Positions 35,001-45,754 of a stretch of DNA of 64,000 nucleotides are shown here, piece after piece. The notes beneath the pieces are model-generated. The model had not been told where the DNA came from and ran no database searches. It was given only the letters and a program-made list of their open reading frames with translations. The translations under genes were made by a program, and so were the position numbers. Location of the stretch: assembly GCF_038502225.1 (NCBI RefSeq), contig NC_091293.1:15811865-15875864 (forward strand). The letters are read 5' to 3'. Within the stretch, counting starts at the first letter, position 1; every line of letters begins with the position of its first letter. The DNA comes from Cherax quadricarinatus. Its lineage: Eukaryota; Arthropoda; Malacostraca; Decapoda; Parastacidae.

Positions 35001-36247
35001 TACTCTCGGCCACCTACCGCGCGTCGTCCCGACGCGACAATACTGGTGGTAAAAGGAACTCGGTCTCTCTCTCGTAGGAACAGGGCACAGAACACAAAAT
35101 AAAAACATATATATACATATGGACATGGAAAAAAAACTTCCTACAGGGAGGGAAGAAAAAAAACGTGGGGTGTGCTAAACATCGTGGTCATAGGCAGTGA
35201 GCATCAAAGGGCATCACTGCACGCCTTCCTGCATCTGGACCGATACTGCAACACAGGAGACATCGCTGCGGCTGAGCTGTGATGTAACAGGTTACGGTCT
35301 CCTCTGGAACGGTGAAGCAGACATCATAGGAGTCGCTGCAGGTTTCACTCAACCTGGGGCACGACATGCTGGTGCCCTCGAGTGAGGCGTCGACAAAACT
35401 CGGCAACTGGGCAGGACTTCAGGCAAGTGACTCAGTAGGACACTTCTTGACTGGTACTGTCGCTGGGCTGTCACTGCCGGTGAGCGTGGAGCGAGTTGTA
35501 GAGCGAGTCGTGGCAGAGACGACTGGGCGAAACATCTGGGAGTCATAACATCATACACCAGACTACAGTGAGAGAGCTAGCAGTCAAAGTGACATCTTCT
35601 TTGTGCAGGCTGCTCACTGAAGCTTGTGACATGAGGCTGACACAGCGCCTGCCGACAGGGCTAACTGCGGCTTGAGGAGTGTCATTCTCTCGGCAGTTGG
35701 AGTTACAGCAGAGGTTAGTCTAAGCGTCCTCAGACTTGTTTCTCTACATATAATTGCATTCTGAAGGTCTGGAGGTGAAGTGAAACAAATCTCGATGGGA
35801 ATCGTAGCAGGTACAATTCTGCAGAACATCACGAGCAACGAGCATAAAAGCTTTCTGTACAAGAGGGCTCGGTCACTCGGGAGCTGAGTAAATCAGCTGT
35901 CAAACTCACTGGTCACACGGGTGACTTAGCACAGTAGTGCTACTCAGGTCTGGCTCAGACCTCACTGGACACACAGAAACTTTAAACACACCCGCAGTAC
36001 ATACGGTACACTAACATGTGAGAACACTGACTGAGAGGAATTAACACACGACATATATCTTCTCTCAATCTTCTTGACAATACTGAAATAATTACTAGAA
36101 ACACTCGATGGTGACATCATGTGATGTCAGGTGTGATGACGTCAGGCAGACATCGTGACATCATGATGTCGGGCAGCATCGTGGGTGACTTCAATGTGAT
36201 GCGGGCAGCAGACCACAGCATGAGGCCTGGGACATCTGGCTCGGTAA

Positions 36248-36345
36248 CTCACGTGGTTTGTAGATTCACGTGACATCGCCCACACCCACATGGCGTCGGG
36301 ATCCACGTGGCATCGTGATCTACATGGCATGCTGATCCACGTAGC
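36248..36345. promoter_or_regulatory. CACGTG/ACGTGG cluster in copy B
   Basis: Counterpart of 17765-17870 in copy A: cacgtgg, cacgtgac, ccacgtggc and ccacgtagc, with some motifs lost (ctacatggc where copy A has ctacgtggc). Role inferred only. Confidence 0.4.
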
Positions 36346-36887
36346 TTCGAGTGGCCTCGGGCACTCAGATACACAGCACTGGCGACGAATTCACACGAAA
36401 AACAGCAGAAAACACAGCAGAGGGAGTGGGCAGTGGTGAGTGGTGTATTGTAGGCTGGTGAGGTGAGAGGTTACAGCAGGGCGAGGCAAGGAACGGCCAC
36501 TTCCTCCTCCCACAAACACGTGGAGAACTCACACTGGACGCAGAAATCGCCACAAAACTCACCTCTGGCTTGCTGAAACAGCTGTGCTGAGCTGAACAAC
36601 AACAGCAACAACATACAAGTGATGCTGAACACGTGACTTGGGAAACAGCGTGGGACGCTGTAGCATGGGGTCACTGGGACGCCACTTACAATTCTCGAAG
36701 AAATTCGGTAAATTTCGGCTGGATCCTGCTTGTACCTGTGTATGGATGCTCAAACGTGCAGACACGGCATCAGGATAACTCGTTGAGAGACGGATGTTTG
36801 TTGTGTAGGGGGATGAAGTGAACAACTTCATTCCTTCCTTCCTCTCTCTGGGCAAACACTCTGCTGTGACCACCGCTTTCCACCATT

Positions 36888-37208
36888 TATAAAAAGGATT
36901 ATTTTGGTGAACTGAAAGCGGGGTGTGAATGACAGGCATCTTCAGAGGCTTCTTTGTTTATTGAAAAGTGTCGTGGTGGGTACAGAGGCTTGTGTGTTGT
37001 GCCCATGGCCTGGGAGGGTCATCCCACGAGAGAGGACACTTCTTGACTGAGTGAAGAGTGACACCAGAGTGAGAGCGTGGCAAGGGCAGACAGGCTGTCA
37101 TGCCCACCAAGAGGCCTGGCTACAGAGGCAACACTTGAGTGGCGCGAAATATGAACTAAGCTTGCAGACAGCATGGTCTGTCTGTGCAGACAGTACAGGC
37201 TGTCTACA
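36888..37208 (-). repeat. LTR of copy B (5' LTR on minus strand)
   Basis: Aligns with 34675-35000. Its inner edge is approximate because the terminal bases differ among the four LTRs. Confidence 0.8.
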
Positions 37209-37499
37209 CAAGGGGTCACAGTTGGAAGCTGAAGACTCGGACGAGTCATAAGAGATAAAACGAGTGGTGGTAGCATTGAGGTGCAGGGAATCACAGCATA
37301 CATAAATTGAGCATACAACCGTTACCTCTACTAAACAGGAAATAAACTTTTCCATAGAAGTGTAGGGGAAAGTTAGCGTAGGCCTAGCTGCTGTGTTAAT
37401 AATAAAACAACGATCCCAGTATAGCGCAGTGAAAACTGTATTTTGAAAGAATACAGTGTATATCCTTGAGATAAACAGTGTACAGCACTACATGAAAGA

Positions 37500-37505
37500 A
37501 ATTTA

Positions 37506-37540
<35 letters not shown>

Positions 37541-37545
37541 TAATA
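37500..37545. repeat. (AAT)n microsatellite
   Basis: A run of aat triplets with one interruption (aataaaaataat) in the 5' region of N2-2. Confidence 0.9.
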
Positions 37546-38312
37546 GTGAAGTGTGTCAGTGTGGGTAAGTCCTGCCCAGCTCACACCCACCCTACACCCA
37601 CCACCCACCACCCACCCTACACCACCACCCACATACTGCAAACTTGGTTTGTATAAATACATCTTGCATATTACTGGCACCAGCAAGAGAAAGATAAAGT
37701 GGAAATCAGTTTTCTTCCCTGGCATACAGAGTGTAGTAGGATACAGACATGATGTCAGCACATCAGGGATTAGCATAAACTCAGAGAGCAGAAAAGTTAA
37801 GAAATGGAAAAAGATTACTGCTAAAACCACAGGAGAATATAAGATATTATTATTAATAAAAGTGAGGAGAGCAGTGTGTAGGCCTACAGATGATGCCATA
37901 CAGTGGGTCGTGTTTTATACTGAAGGACTGTTCCTTATACCATATAAGGAATATAGCAAATGATGAGGTATTGATGTTCAGTGATATAGTGATTTGAAAT
38001 TGTGGATTACAGCAATCTGTCACATACCCAATACGTAGTGTACAATATATGAAATATATATATGGGTTGACCACTACCAGGAAAATTATTGCCAGAGGAG
38101 ACAGAGAAAAGTAAACTATCGTACAGGTGTTATAACGAGGAAAAAGGATTTGAATAGGCAGTGATATAGCGTACTGAATTGTGGATGAGAGTAATCCTTT
38201 TAAAACCGAGTGCTAGTGTAAGCTATGGTGTAATTATATGGGAACAAACTGCACAAGTTTACGGTCACCCCACTGATCCCCCCACCTCTCTCCCCGCCCC
38301 TTCGTACCCCAA

Positions 38313-38340
38313 CCAGCGGGGGTTGTTCCCCCCCTGCTGG
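38313..38340 (+). promoter_or_regulatory. hairpin 1 in the N2-2 5' region
   Basis: ccagcggggg pairs with cccccctgctgg across a short loop. The same fold recurs at 38551-38582, so the structure is kept in both copies of the block although the loop and stem edges differ. Confidence 0.5.
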
Positions 38341-38550
38341 CACCCATACCACGGACCCACTTATCACCAAACCAAGCAAAGTGGAGACGTGGGGATACAA
38401 ACTGGATGAGTATTAAGCCATAGTAGAAAAAATAAAATAAGAGATAGTTGATTGATGTGCAGGGAAACAGTGAACAAGCAGTGACTGGATAGTGGAAAAG
38501 GATAAACCACCACCAAATCCTCTCGACACCCTCCCCCTCCGACACCCCAA

Positions 38551-38582
38551 CCAGCGGGGATGGTCCTCACCCCCCATGCTGG
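38551..38582 (+). promoter_or_regulatory. hairpin 2 in the N2-2 5' region
   Basis: ccagcgggga pairs with the downstream ccccccatgctgg. This is a paralogous copy of the hairpin at 38313-38340. Confidence 0.45.
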
Positions 38583-38888
38583 CACCCACACCCCATACCC
38601 CTGACCACCGAACTACCTTTCATCACCGAAACCCAGCCACCACCACTACATATAACTGTCCAGGACAAGATAAACAGCAGTGAACATGACAGGAATCAGA
38701 TGCTGTAGGATGTATGATATATGATGTTATACAACATAAAAGTTTTTAATGGGTAATAAGTCTCCATACTAATTACATCCCACATACCCATGTATTGACC
38801 TATAACACTCACACCTGCGTGCAGAGCTGAAAGGTAAAGTGAAGATCAGGTTCTTGTGGTACCCAGTTGCAAATAGGATACAGGCAGG

Positions 38889-40003
38889 ATGGCAGTACAG
38901 TATACCTGTGGGACATGTGAAAAGGCTCTTGGGAAAAATCTAGAATCACATGCAACGTTTGCTTTTCAAAACATCATGTTACCTGTGCAAGAATAAACAC
39001 TGCAGCCAAAAATGACATCTATCTAGATAGGTGTTTCTGGATCTGCAACAGGGATGTGGAACTATGGACAGATATCAGGAAAGCACTCAGGAGGCTAATA
39101 AACAATAAACACGAAAAAAAAGGAGGAACTATTGAATACTCTACCTGGAATATATAGAGCATGGGAAGATAGGAGAGGAGTAATGCCCAGTCTACAACAA
39201 CTGACCCAAAAATAAGCAGATACACACTAGAAAAAACATGGGAAACAAAAACAACAGCTAGTTCAGTCCCCTGCCTTAGGGCTGACCCAGACCCAGCCCC
39301 CAGCAATTGTGAAAATCCGGATTCAGTTAAAGACTCCTCCACAGCCACCAACGCCATAGCCCCTAGTACAGATGTAGTAGAGGAGCCCTCCTCTGGGGTA
39401 GACTCTTCTGCAGCCATCACAGTCAAAGCCTCTAGTACAGATGTAGTCGGGGAATCCCCTCCCAGGAAAAATGTTGGTGCCATGACAGCAGATGGTGATG
39501 TCTCTGGACTGGCTATGGAGGACTGTAGTTCAGCCCTAGGGCCAGCACAGATTAAGAATACATCCAGCATGAATAGTACCCAGCCAAAAACAATATGGTG
39601 CAAATACTATATTTGGGGCATCTATAAACATGGAATATCAGGGAAAACGAATGGGGCATGCAACTTTGAGCATCCCAAAAAATGCCGTGACCTCCTGTCT
39701 AAGGGAGTGTGTCGTTCTACCTCTTGCAAATACTTCCACCCGGAGATGTGTCAGTCTTCAGTCCTTGAAAAACAATGTTACAATACCAACTGCACTGCAT
39801 ATCATCTAAAAGGGACCAGGAGGCACACACCCCATACAACACATCATAGTAACTATGGTAGCTATGACAACACCCCAAGTGATTTTTTAGGGGTAGGAAA
39901 CGAAGAAAGAAAATGGAAAGAGATAACCAAAATAGTCCACCACCTTGGAGCCTTGTTGGACTGGAGGCACAGCCAGTGGCACCTCCGGGCTCACAGCTAC
40001 TAA
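38889..40003 (+). pseudogene. N2-2 ORF1: PHD-type finger plus CCCH zinc fingers
   Basis: ATG at 38889 starts CGTCEK. After a frame slip near 38920-38940 the reading continues with CNVCFSKHHVTC and CFWIC, giving a C-x2-C, C-x2-C-x4-H-x2-C, W-x-C pattern like a PHD finger. In the same frame, past a stop near 39155, comes a Ser/Thr/Pro-rich linker (39240-39480) and then zinc fingers: CRDLLSKGVCRSTSCKYFH and CQSSVLEKQCYNTNCTAYH, both C-x8-C-x4-C-x3-H. A degenerate first finger (starting CKYYIWGIYKHG, ending CNFEH) lacks its second Cys. CCCH fingers usually bind RNA, fitting an ORF1 role; PHD fingers usually read histone tails and could target chromatin (inference). Confidence 0.72.
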
Positions 40004-40044
40004 TGCCAACAACAAAATCCCCCCAACAAACATGCAACACAACC

Positions 40045-42960
40045 TCATTTATATTTGCTAATATACAGGGCCTTAAGCCATCCACAAACAACAAAATACC
40101 TTTCATTAGTGGACTTCTAGAGGAGTCAAATTCACTGTTTGCAGCCTTCACAGAGACCCACGCAAAAGATTACTTTGACAGTAAAATATGGATACCTGGA
40201 TACAACCTTTTCATATGCAACAGAAAGAACTGGAAACAAGGGGGGGGGTTGGCCTGTATGTCAAAGAGTCGCTCATTTGCACAGAGATACTGAACACCAA
40301 TAAAAATCGAGACAATAAAAATCGAGAACCAAAATTTAGTCATTGTACTTGTATATAAGCCACCGGATGTAACTTCCCAACAGTTCAAAGAACAACTGTC
40401 AAAAATTGACTCCTGTTTGGACAACTTTCCAGCCCCATCCCCAAACATCTTATTGCTTGGTGACTTCAATCTAAGACACACAAAATGGAAGAATATTGCA
40501 AATAATGTCGTAGCAGAAATAATCCCTGGAGGTAGCTCAGATGAAAGGTCACACACGCAGGAGCTGCTGAATTTCTGCAACAAACACACCCTAAGTTAGC
40601 AAATAGAGGAGCCAACAAGACTGGAGAACACACTGGACCTTATTTTCACAAATAATGAGGACCTGGTAAGGAATATAACAATATCAAAAACAACAAATTC
40701 TGATCACAATCTAATCGAAGTCCAGACTTGCATGCACAGGAGTCCTGATCGGCACAATGCATTCAGTTATGAGGGTACCTTTACCCAATTCAACCTCAAC
40801 AACAAGAACATCATCTGGGATCAGGTAAACTATGCCCTAAATGAAACATGCTGTGAGGATATGTTAAATTACATGGACCCTAACTAATGCCTCGAAAAGA
40901 TCACCCTCCTGGTAGCTGAAGTATGTTCAAAGTATATTCCTATAAGACAAAAGAAAAGAAGTAAACTGGAGAGAGAGAGACGCTCCCTCTACAGGAGAAG
41001 ACGAAAAATCATTGAGCTCCTCAAGAATGCCAGATTATCTGATACATGGAAGGTAGTGCTAACCAGGGAAGTGGAAAATATTGAGCTGAAGTTAAAGGAC
41101 TCATACAGGATCCAGGAGAGACAAGAGGAGCTAAAAGCGATTAATGAAATTGAAAGAAATTCGAAATATTTCTTTTCATACGCCAAAAACAAGTCAAAAA
41201 CCACTTCTAGTATAGGGTCCCTGCTCAGACAAGATGGATCCTACACTGACGACAACAAAGAAATGAGCGAGATACTGAAATTGCAGAATGACTCAGTGTT
41301 CAGTGAGCCACTAACCAGTTTCAAGATAGATGATCCAAACAATTTTTTCATGAATGAGCCTCAAAACCATGCCAATGTAGGCCAGATTTATGACATAACT
41401 AACTACACTAGACTTTGAGAAAGCCATCGAAGACACGCCCATGCACTCAGCCCTAGCCCCAGACTCGTGGAACTCGGTGTTCATTAAAAACTGCAAGAAA
41501 CCCCTCTCACGGGCCCTAAGTATGCTATGGAGAAGGAGCTTAGACACAGGCGAGATTCCACAGTCACTAAAAACAACGGATATAGCCCCACTCCATAAAG
41601 GTGGCAGCAAAGCAGTAGCTAAGAACTATAGACCAATAGCTTTAACGTCCCACATCATAAAAATCTTTGAATCTAAGAAGCAGGATAGCAAACCACCTAG
41701 ACTCCCAAAAATTGCATAACCCAGGGCAACATGGTTTCAGAGCAGGTCGCTCCTGCCTTTCGCAACTGCTTGACCACTATGACATGGTCCTAGATGCACT
41801 GGAAAACAAACAGAATGCTGATGTAGTATACACAAACTTTGCAAAAGCCTTTGACAAGTGCGACCATGGTGTAATAGCACACAAAATGCGTGCTAAAGGG
41901 ATAACCGGCAAAGTAGGCAGATGGATCTTCAACTTTCTAACCAATCGCACACAAAGAGTAGTGGTAAACAGAGTTAAATCAGATGCTACCATAGTGAAGA
42001 GCTCTGTTCCACAAGGCACAGTACTCGCACCTATCCTGTTCCTTATTCTCATATCAGACATGGACAGGGATGTAAACCACAGCGCTGTATCATCTTTTGC
42101 AGACGATACTAGGATCTGCATGAGAGTGTCATCCATTGAGGACACTGTTAACCTCCAAGAAGATATAAACCAAGTTTTCCAATGGGCAACAGAGAACAAT
42201 ATGATGTTCAATGAAGACAAATTCCAACTACTCCGTTATGGAAAACTGTAGGAAATAATAACTAGAACTGAGTATACTACAAACTCCAATCACACAATAG
42301 AGAGGAAAAGTAATGTGAGAGACCTGGGAGTGGTAATGTCAGAGGATCTCACCTTCAAGGATCACAACAATGCCACTATCGCATCTGCTAGGAAACTGAT
42401 AGGATGGATAATGAGAACATTCAAGACAAGAGATGCTAAGCCAATGATGATCCTTTTTAAATCACTTATTCTTTCTAGGCTTAATACTGCTGTACATTAA
42501 CATCCCCATTCAAGGTAGGTGAAATTGCAGAGCTAGAGAATGTACAGAGAACCTTTACTGCATGTATAAGTTCCATCAAACACCTTAACTACTGGGAGCG
42601 CCTGGAAGCAATTGACTTGTACTCACTAGAGCGCAGGTGAGAGAGATATATCATAATCTACACCTGGAAGATTCTAGAGGGACTGGTTCCTAATATGCAC
42701 ACAACAATCACTCCATACGAAAGCAAAACACTTGGCAGGCGATGCAACATACCCCCAGTGAAAAGTAGGGGCGTCACTGGTACACTAAGAGAAAACGTAA
42801 TAAGTGTCCGGGGCCCAAGACCGTTCAACAGCCTCCCACCAGCAATAAGGGGCATTACGGGAAGACCCCTGGTTGTCTTCAAGAGGGAGCTGGACAGATA
42901 CCTAAAGACGGTGCCGGATCAGCCGGGCTGTGGTTCGTACGTTGGATTACGTGCGGCCAG
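40045..42960 (+). pseudogene. N2-2 ORF2: endonuclease and reverse transcriptase
   Basis: Endonuclease blocks: FANIQGLKPS, AAFTETHAKDYF, VLVYKPPDVTS, LLLGDFNLRHTKW and SDHNLIEVQ. RT blocks: DIAPLHKGGSKAVAKNYRPI, GQHGFRAGRSCLSQLLDHYD, TNFAKAFDKCDHGVI (motif A), SSVPQGTVLAPILFLIL and SSFADDTRICM (motif C, 42096-42120). C-terminal: RDLGVVMSEDLTFKDH and YLKTVPDQPGCGS. Breaks include a shift at the G run near 40243-40251, stops near 40597, 40885, 41416, 42249 and 42498, and a shift near 41670. The catalytic Glu, Asp and His of the endonuclease and the RT aspartates are still readable. It is closest to N2-1. Clade within the CR1/L2 group is unresolved. Confidence 0.85.
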
Positions 42961-43057
42961 CAGTAACAGCCTCGTTGATCAGGCCCTGATCCACCGGGAG
43001 GCCTGGTCGTGGACCGGGCCTCGGAGACGTTGATCCCCGGAATGCCCTCCACGTAGA

Positions 43058-43262
43058 CTCATAGAGTCGTCAGGAAGTGGAATAGCCTAGCAAGTGATGT
43101 AGTTTAGGCAGGAACCATACATAGCTTTAAGGCGAGGTATGACAAAGCTCAGGGAGCAAAGAGAGAGAGGACCTAGTAGCGATCAGTGAAGAGGCGGGGC
43201 CAGGAGCTGAGTTTCGACCCATGCAACCACAATTAGGTCAGTACAATTAGGTGAGTACACAC
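43058..43262 (+). mobile_element. 3' end of N3-2 beyond the N2 insertion
   Basis: Aligns over about 200 bp with 32640-32830 (atagagt-gtca-gaagtg-aatag through ggtgagtacacac). The terminal attaggtgagtacacac is shared. It has an extra partial tandem copy of the terminal motif (attaggtcagtaca before attaggtgagtaca). Confidence 0.82.
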
Positions 43263-43985
43263 GCTCGCGCGGGACTATTCAGGTTTGATTCTAGGAAAGG
43301 AGGTTAGTTACAATGCAGTGGATCCAGAGACTGAAATATTCTGCAAGGATTTCATTTCCTTCTTTTCATCCCCTTCTTCTCCATTCTCTCCTTCCCCCTT
43401 TCTCTCCTCTCCACTTTCTTCCCTTCCTCCACCCACTACACTTCACAGCCTGCCCGCCACACAGACAGACAGGCAGACAGAATAAATGACAAGCTGACAC
43501 AATGAGACAGATAAATAGTGCGACAGACTGGCAGAAACACTGTTCGATAGACTGGTAGACAAAATGACTTACAGACTGGTAGAAAGACAGACTGATAGAC
43601 AGACATGCAGGCAGATAGAGGAGTAAACGTTTCGTTAATGGAGAAGAAACTTTTACGAATTTCTTCCAATTGAACTCTGGCGTCGCCATTTCACAGCTCA
43701 TAAACCGAGTTTACCCGTGTGGTTGTGGGAGAATTTGGGGAGAGGTCTTATTGGCTCCTCGCGGGGGCTGGCAGGGGGTTACCAGGGGGTTGCCCGGGGT
43801 TTGCTAGAGGGCTGCCAGGGGGCTGCTAGAAGGTTGCCATGGGGCTGCTAAAGGGTTGCCAGGGGGCTGCTTCCCCTAATCCAGCCAGGTGGCTGCTTTC
43901 TTAAAACTGTCAGGGGAGATGCCTCCCTTTAGAACGGTCAAAGGGCCGCCTCCTCAGAAGGATATTTGATGGGTGTTTTCAGGGG
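43263..43985. other. no gene; simple and G-rich repeats
   Basis: 43365-43435 is a C/T-rich stretch. 43455-43620 is a degenerate (gaca/gata)n tract with cagactggtagac-like units. 43755-43880 is a G-rich minisatellite of about 12-24 bp built from gggttgccagggggctgc. The last has four or more closely spaced G4-G6 runs and could form G-quadruplexes on the + strand. Confidence 0.7.
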
Positions 43986-44004
43986 GAGTCAACGCCCCCG
44001 TAGC

Positions 44005-44120
44005 CAGATACTAGACCAGGTCTCTTGGTGGATCAAGGCCTGGACCAACCAGGCTATTGATGCTGGCAACACGCAACCCAACTTGCAGTCCACAACCCGA
44101 TTAATTTGGAACTTTTTTGA
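44005..44120 (-). mobile_element. N2-type 3' end fragment
   Basis: The minus-strand sequence resembles the 3' UTRs of N2-1 (19796-19920) and N2-2 (42920-43020): gccagca-caatagcctggttg and ccaggccttgatccaccaag on the minus strand correspond to gccagcagtaacagcctcg and caggccctgatccaccggga in N2-2. Only the terminal 110 bp or so is present. Confidence 0.65.
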
Positions 44121-44124
44121 AGTA

Positions 44125-45350
44125 CATGATACATATTTTCAAAGCAGGTGACAGGTCCTTGGCTTCGAACTATAGACCAATAAGTTTAACCTCCATATTG
44201 GGAAAATTTATGGAATCAATAATTGCCGAGGCAGTTTGTAGCTATCTTGAAAAACATAAATTCCTGCTTTACCAATTTATTAACTTTTTTTTCACTGAGG
44301 TTTTTGAGGAGGAAGATCATGGTAATGAATATGATATTGTTTATATGGACTTCAGCAAGGTTTTTGACAGAGTTCCACATCAGAGACTATTGACAAAAAT
44401 TAAGGCACACGGAATAGGAGGAGAATATTTTTTCCTGAATAGAGGCGTGGTTGATAGGCAGCAGACAGCTTGTACATATGGGGAGATATCTGAGTGGGGA
44501 AGTGTTATCTGCGGTGTTCCCACGAGGGTCAGTGTTGGGCCCCTTGTTGTTCACACTCTATATAAACGACATAGATGAAGGAATAAATGGCGACATAAGT
44601 AAGTTTGCCGATGACACCAAAACAGACCTTCGAACTCATTCTGACGAGGACATTAGAGCACTCCAGGAAGATTTGAATAGACTGATGCAGTGGTCGGAGA
44701 AGTGCCAGATGCAATTTAATATAGACAAATGCTATTTTACAGCTTTATACATCATTAGTAAGGCCTCACCTAGATTATGCAGCTCAGTTCTGGTCTCCAT
44801 ATTACAGAATGGATATAAATTCGCTAGGAAACATCCAGCGTAGAATGACTAAATTAATACATAGCATTAGAAATCTTCTGTACGAAGAATGATTGAAGAC
44901 TCTTAAATTACATTCACTTGTAAGACGAAGAATGAGGGTAGACATGATCGAAGTGTACAAGTGGAAGTTGGATATTAACAAAGGGGATATAAATAATGTT
45001 TTGAGGATATTCCTTCAAGAAAGAACCCGCAATAATGGATTCAAATTAGATAAGTTTAGATTTAGAAAGGACATAGGAAAGTATTGGTTTGGAAATAGGG
45101 TAGTTGATGAGTGGAACAGTCTACCTAGTCGGGTTATTGCAGCTAAAACATGAATGAGAGGGGTTGGATCTGAGTGGGACTTGTATAATGAGTAAATAGA
45201 TTCATCAAAACTTATTTTCTTGGGTAATATTGAAAACTGGGTTGGGGGGTTGGGCAAATATTTTATTAGTGGGAAGGATTGTAAAGGACCTGCCTAGTAT
45301 GGGCCAACAGGCCTGCTGCAATGTTTCTCCTTTCTTATGTTCTTATATTC
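44125..45350 (+). mobile_element. 5'-truncated CR1-like element (CR1-2)
   Basis: Begins inside the RT at the block IFKAGDRSLASNYRPIS, the same place as codons near 11060 of CR1-1, and ends after a 3' UTR with ttcttatgttcttatattct repeats (45325-45350). Its coding sequence aligns with CR1-1 throughout, but the 3' UTR differs, indicating a different subfamily. Several internal deletions occur. Confidence 0.85.
44130..45153 (+). pseudogene. CR1-2 reverse transcriptase remnant
   Basis: Blocks: GDRSLASNYRPISLTSILG, YDIVYMDFSKVFDRVPHQRL (motif A), RGSVLGPLLFTLYINDID, SKFADDTKTDLR (motif C) and MIEVYKWKLDINKGDINN. At 44525-44535 the PQGS zone is shifted by one base. Around 44730 about 150 bp are missing compared with CR1-1 (the CKVLNVG to RSPQVV region). 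It has more than two frame breaks and the N-terminal endonuclease is absent. Confidence 0.85.
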
Positions 45351-45352
45351 TT

Positions 45353-45730
45353 ATAAATATCTAGCTAAGACAGGACTCGCAGAAATGGTTTTAAGTTTGA
45401 AAAATTCAGATTCAGGAAGAATATAGGAAATCACTGGTTTGGTAATAGATTTGTTGAAGAGAGGAAGAAACTCCCGAGTACCTTCATAGAAGTTAAAACG
45501 TTGTGAAGTTTTAAAAATAAGTTAGATAAATATATGAATGGGTCAGGGTGGATGTGAGTTGGATGTGACTAGCTTGTGCTACTAGTCTAATGCTCCTTCT
45601 TTAAGTGGATGTGACCTGGCCTGATTAGGTTGGATCATTGGCTTAAGCCGGTAGAAGACTTGGACCTGCCTCGCATGGGCCAGTAGTCCTGCTGCATTGT
45701 TCCTTCTTTCTTATGTTCTTATGTTAACTC
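45353..45730 (+). mobile_element. 3' fragment of a CR1-like element (CR1-3)
   Basis: The last 190 bp of coding sequence (ggttttaagtttgaaaaatt region) and a 3' UTR that is nearly the same as CR1-1: tgacctgacctga-like, ttggcttaagccggtag and cttggacctgcctcgcatgg, ending in ttctttcttatgttcttatg. It abuts CR1-2 directly, so it forms a tandem junction of two subfamilies in the same direction. Confidence 0.85.
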
Positions 45731-45754
45731 AGCATGTTCTTCTCTCGTGAAGAC

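Larger units (their letters stand above)
34675..37208 (-). mobile_element. non-autonomous LTR retrotransposon, copy B
   Basis: Same architecture as copy A: LTRs at 34675-35000 and about 36888-37208 around a 1.89-kb interior that aligns with 16535-18403. The target duplication is caag (34671-34674, 37209-37212), possibly acaag. It inserted into the N3-2 element. On the minus strand the sequence after the 5' LTR reads ATGGTGGAAAGCGGTGG, matching the primer-binding-site position in copy A only in TGGTGG. No coding domain is found. Two copies with intact LTR pairs and a shared non-coding interior define a dispersed family. Confidence 0.85.
37660..38890 (+). promoter_or_regulatory. modular, internally duplicated 5' region of N2-2
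   Basis: Blocks occur twice: (1) gtgatatag...gaattgtgga with a following tatatggg region at about 37981-38072 and 38161-38242; (2) a hairpin block ccccaaccagcgggg...gctggcaccca at about 38307-38347 and 38544-38590; (3) gaaag-taaagtg-a-atca through aggatacag-ca-gatg at about 37688-37755 and 38829-38891. Repeated 5' modules are known promoter units in several LINE families. Here the role is inferred from position ahead of ORF1. Confidence 0.6.
37246..43040 (+). mobile_element. near full-length N2 non-LTR retrotransposon (copy N2-2)
   Basis: In order: a long 5' region with duplicated blocks (37.25-38.88 kb), ORF1 with a PHD-type finger and CCCH fingers (38889-40003), ORF2 with endonuclease and RT (about 40045-42960), and a 3' end with gaggcctggtcgtggaccgg. 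N2-1 (19796-22665, minus) and the fragments at 44005-44120 and 45755-45930 (minus) belong to the same or a related family. It landed in N3-2. A short duplication (tcata on both sides) is possible but not certain. Multiple stops and shifts make it inactive. Confidence 0.8.
32850..43262 (+). mobile_element. N3 retrotransposon copy N3-2, interrupted by three elements
   Basis: Segments 32850-34674, 37209-about 37245 and about 43055-43262 form one element once the SINE (33584-33730), LTR element B and the N2 element are removed. The join across LTR B (gacacagaaacaag to gggtcacagttggaagctga) matches N3-1 at 32568-32600. The 3' segment (atagagtcgtcaggaagtgg to ggtgagtacacac) matches N3-1 at 32640-32830. 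About 27 bases of N3 are absent at the N2 junction. This copy carries much of the RT but no endonuclease. Confidence 0.78.

Noticed and set aside
37553..37963. A 136-codon + strand frame as a host gene
   Set aside because: It lies in the duplicated 5' region of the N2 element and crosses simple C/A-rich repeats; no domain.
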